Positions 63,899 through 64,000 of a DNA stretch of 64,000 nt are shown here, one piece after another (the first letter of the stretch is position 1; every line of letters starts with the position of its first letter). The stretch comes from Psychrobacter sp. Choline-02u-9 (GTDB lineage: Bacteria; Pseudomonadota; Gammaproteobacteria; Pseudomonadales; Moraxellaceae), in the NCBI RefSeq assembly GCF_002836505.1, contig NZ_PJBF01000040.1, positions 248,001 through 312,000 on the forward strand, read 5' to 3'. The translations under genes were made by a program, and so were the position numbers. The notes beneath the pieces are model-generated. The model saw only the letters and a program-made list of their open reading frames with translations, did not search any database and had not been told where the DNA came from.

Positions 63899-64000
63899 TG
63901 TGACCTGTATTAATAGGCTGCTAAGTATGGTGGTATTTCGATAATGGTTCAATAGTATAACTGTGAAATATCACTATATTGTAACACTGATAATATAAGC

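Noticed and set aside
1..64000. CRISPR arrays, tRNA or rRNA genes, complete insertion sequences
   Set aside because: Reading both strands gave no regularly spaced repeats, no tRNA-like cloverleaf with a conserved T-loop, and no transposase motif. A computed scan (tRNAscan, repeat finder) would be needed to exclude weak cases.

Overview
The window reads as a piece of a Psychrobacter-like chromosome (Moraxellaceae, Gammaproteobacteria). This is inferred from moderate G+C by eye, short AT-rich intergenic spacers, and protein features typical of gammaproteobacteria: YcgL, PpnP, EbfC/RecR, Hmp under an NsrR-like operator, and carAB followed by greA. No rRNA, tRNA, CRISPR array, prophage or complete insertion sequence was seen. 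Almost all sequence is ordinary chromosomal coding DNA on both strands.

Layout. 1-10.9 kb (mostly minus): 5'-part of clpB with a candidate heat-shock promoter, an L,D-transpeptidase, an SDR dehydrogenase next to an acyl-CoA synthetase, a bacterial type IB topoisomerase, a GNAT acetyltransferase (plus), ppnP, prfB with its programmed +1 frameshift, a HAD-IB phosphatase and a gamma-carbonic anhydrase-like protein. 11-18.3 kb (plus): carA (TTG start, long structured leader), carB, greA and a secreted Thr/Val-rich protein. 18.4-23.2 kb: an orphan membrane protein, a radical SAM / DNA-metabolism gene pair, a GT4 glycosyltransferase, and a decayed C-terminal scrap of agmatine deiminase.

23.3-34.1 kb is a catabolic region: a Sad-type succinate-semialdehyde dehydrogenase, an APC permease, gabT, gabD and a divergent IclR regulator (GABA to succinate), then a glutaryl-CoA unit (class III CoA-transferase, gcdH, divergent IclR regulator). 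34.2-36.5 kb is an AT-rich three-gene island encoding two tandem, divergent, free-standing Hint (intein/hedgehog-fold) proteins and an unrecognised 140-residue protein. The Hint proteins keep the fold signatures but lack the nucleophilic first residue and the terminal Asn. This is the least explained part of the window.

36.5-45 kb: FMN glutamate-synthase-like protein, a lipoprotein phosphodiester glycosidase, flavohemoglobin hmp with a perfect NsrR-type palindrome, a MoxR ATPase / VWA pair, a Moraxellaceae-type membrane protein and ycgL. 45-51.2 kb: a single-aptamer glycine riboswitch followed by gcvT, gcvH, a nitroreductase and gcvP. 51.4-64 kb: an alpha/beta hydrolase, RNase D, recR, ebfC, metZ, a phospholipase-D-like lipoprotein, an MFS (MHS) transporter, dusA, a CPBP protease, another alpha/beta hydrolase and sppA. 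Several rho-independent terminators separate these units. All functional calls are from reading motifs and family resemblance; no database search was possible.
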